64,000 nucleotides of DNA from positions 54,074,918 through 54,138,917 of the forward strand of contig NC_134277.1 in NCBI RefSeq assembly GCF_949628215.1, given 5' to 3'. Every line of letters begins with the position of its first letter. Positions within the stretch are counted from its first letter, which is position 1. The stretch comes from Phalacrocorax aristotelis (taxonomy: Eukaryota; Chordata; Aves; Suliformes; Phalacrocoracidae). This document shows, piece by piece, positions 62,735 to 64,000 of this stretch. The translations under genes and the position numbers were made by a program. The notes below the pieces were generated by a model. That model was not told where the DNA came from and searched no databases. It saw only the letters and a list, made by a program, of their open reading frames with translations.

Positions 62735-63400
62735 TTTTGCATGGGTGAACCAATCCTATCCCTCAGCTTCTGCTCATGGGGCAGGAGCTCCAGCTCTGGC
62801 CACCTGGACTTGCTCCAGTTCACTGATTTCTTCACCTATTGGAGGCCCCAGACTGGATGCAGTATCTACACGTGGTCTAATGGGTGCCAAGTAGAGAGGG
62901 AAAAACTGGTCTCTCAACCTATGGGCTGTGCTCCTATCCATAGGGGCCAGATGCCGGTCTCCATCACTGCCAGCGCACACTGGGGGCTCATGCTCAGCAA
63001 CCTGCCCAACTTCTGCCGGCCCTTCTCACAGAGCTGCTCCCCAGTATCACTGTAAGGGATTAATCCTTCCCTGCTGCAGCACTTTGCACTTGTCCTTGCT
63101 GAATTTAATGAAGTTCCTCTTGGCCCTTTCCTCCAGCCTGCCTGGGCCGTGCTGAATGGCAGTCCTGACCTTGAGGATATCAGCTGGTCACCCCAATTTC
63201 ATGTGGTGCACACCTGATGATAGTGCACTCCATCACTTCCTCCTGCTGTGTTATATAGAGGCTCAATAGTGTTAAGTCACAGATAGACCTCATCTGTGAC
63301 TGACCTACACTTTCAGCCCAACCATCTACGCAGTTATTTGCTCATCTGCTTGTCCCCCTCTCCAGACCATGAGGCCCCAACTTGGATGCCCTTCCTTTTG
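62735..63400 (-). mobile_element. CR1 LINE fragment, truncated at both ends, minus orientation
   Basis: Read on the plus strand, this is the antisense of CR1 reverse transcriptase: CTGGACTTGCTCCAGTTCAC, GAGGCCCCAGACTGGATGCA, GTATCTACACGTGGTCT, GCACTTTGCACTTGTCCTTG, CTGAATTTAATGAAGTTCCT, CTTTCCTCCAGCCTGCCTGG, GCTGAATGGCAG, and further on AGCCCAACCATCTACGCAGT. The CR1 copy at 7619-9066 has the same blocks in the same order (CTCTCCAGCCTGTCCAGGTC, GCTGGATGGCAG), which confirms the assignment within the window. It differs enough to be a separate subfamily or an older insertion. The 3' tail with octamer repeats is missing, and the upstream reverse-transcriptase core ends near 63400. The short frames on either strand are remains of it. 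Confidence 0.88.
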
Positions 63401-64000
63401 AGTTGTTACAGGGTAAAGATTTGTTCTCACGTCAAATCTTAGATTTTATTCTTCAGAACTCCCAAACTGCAAATGGCATAAAGGAGACTTAAGACATGGA
63501 AGCCAAAGCTTCTTTGAGGAATTTATCTTGCTAGTCGACTATACATCATAATCTATATTCCAAAAGATGACACCTCATTTGGATAGTTAATGTTTTTGGA
63601 GTACTTCTTCAATTTCCTTCACTGTTCTTCATTTTTATAGTTTAGGTTGCATTATCTTAATAGTATTATACCATGCCACATTTAAAATATTACCATTGTC
63701 ATAGCAATTAAGTACACGTAGTTCATAGTTTCTTCCCAGCACAGTTTGGTTACTAAGCCTGCCACACTAGCAGCAGCATAACTTGGTTCGGCAGATTTAG
63801 GCTATATACCTCTAATACTTACACAATTGCCTGGGTTGACGTGGAGGTTGCGTTATAACAAGTTGTGCATTTGTTTTATCAGAGATTTTGTCAAAAAATG
63901 CTTAATATTTAGACCATGACTTCCTTTCAGTCTGAATGACTTGCAAATTTACTTTGCTTCTTTTTCAGCAAGACTATGGTATCATCATCATGCAAACAAA
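63401..64000. other. Right edge; nothing recognised
   Basis: This is 600 bases of AT-rich non-coding sequence without long frames or a recognisable repeat. The first ~100 bases may still belong to the decayed CR1 fragment. Confidence 0.5.

Overview
The window looks like 64 kb of vertebrate nuclear DNA, most likely from a bird or another sauropsid. It has a CpG island beside a very long AT-rich, gene-poor stretch. The identifiable repeats are CR1-type LINEs of several ages (one with the short 8-bp 3' tail repeats typical of CR1), a MIR/CORE-SINE tail, and no Alu, B1 or L1 sequence that I can see. There are no operons, prokaryotic genes, CRISPR arrays or viral genes. The organism call is an inference from repeat content and base composition.

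Left edge (1-1740): a strong CpG island covers about 200-1640. On the minus strand inside it, 542-428 reads as a first coding exon. It has an ATG with A at -3, 38 codons forming a classic hydrophobic signal peptide, and a phase-1 splice donor (CAG|GTACGG). The gene therefore runs leftwards out of the window, with only the start of intron 1 visible (427-1). It encodes a secreted or membrane protein that I cannot name from the leader alone.

The remaining ~62 kb (1740-64000) lies upstream of that gene. I found no convincing coding exon in it on either strand: the open frames are short (about 125 codons or fewer), unrecognised, and mostly mirrored on the opposite strand. What can be recognised is repeat debris: a 5'-truncated CR1 with a decayed reverse transcriptase (7619-9066, minus); an old CR1/L3-group reverse-transcriptase relic (22505-23110, plus); CR1-type 3' tails (24830-25012, 28990-29192 and 33888-33942, all plus); old CR1/L3-group fragments (38695-38955 and 45571-46140, minus); a MIR-type SINE tail (43915-44075, plus); an imperfect hairpin repeat (60803-60880); and a second, 3'-truncated CR1 (62735-63400, minus). 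Short tandem duplications and homopolymer runs are scattered between them.

I found no evidence of a new biological system here. The most useful observations are the signal-peptide exon that anchors an unidentified gene, the layered LINE remains, and the long non-coding flank, which would be a reasonable place to look for distal regulatory elements if it proves conserved.
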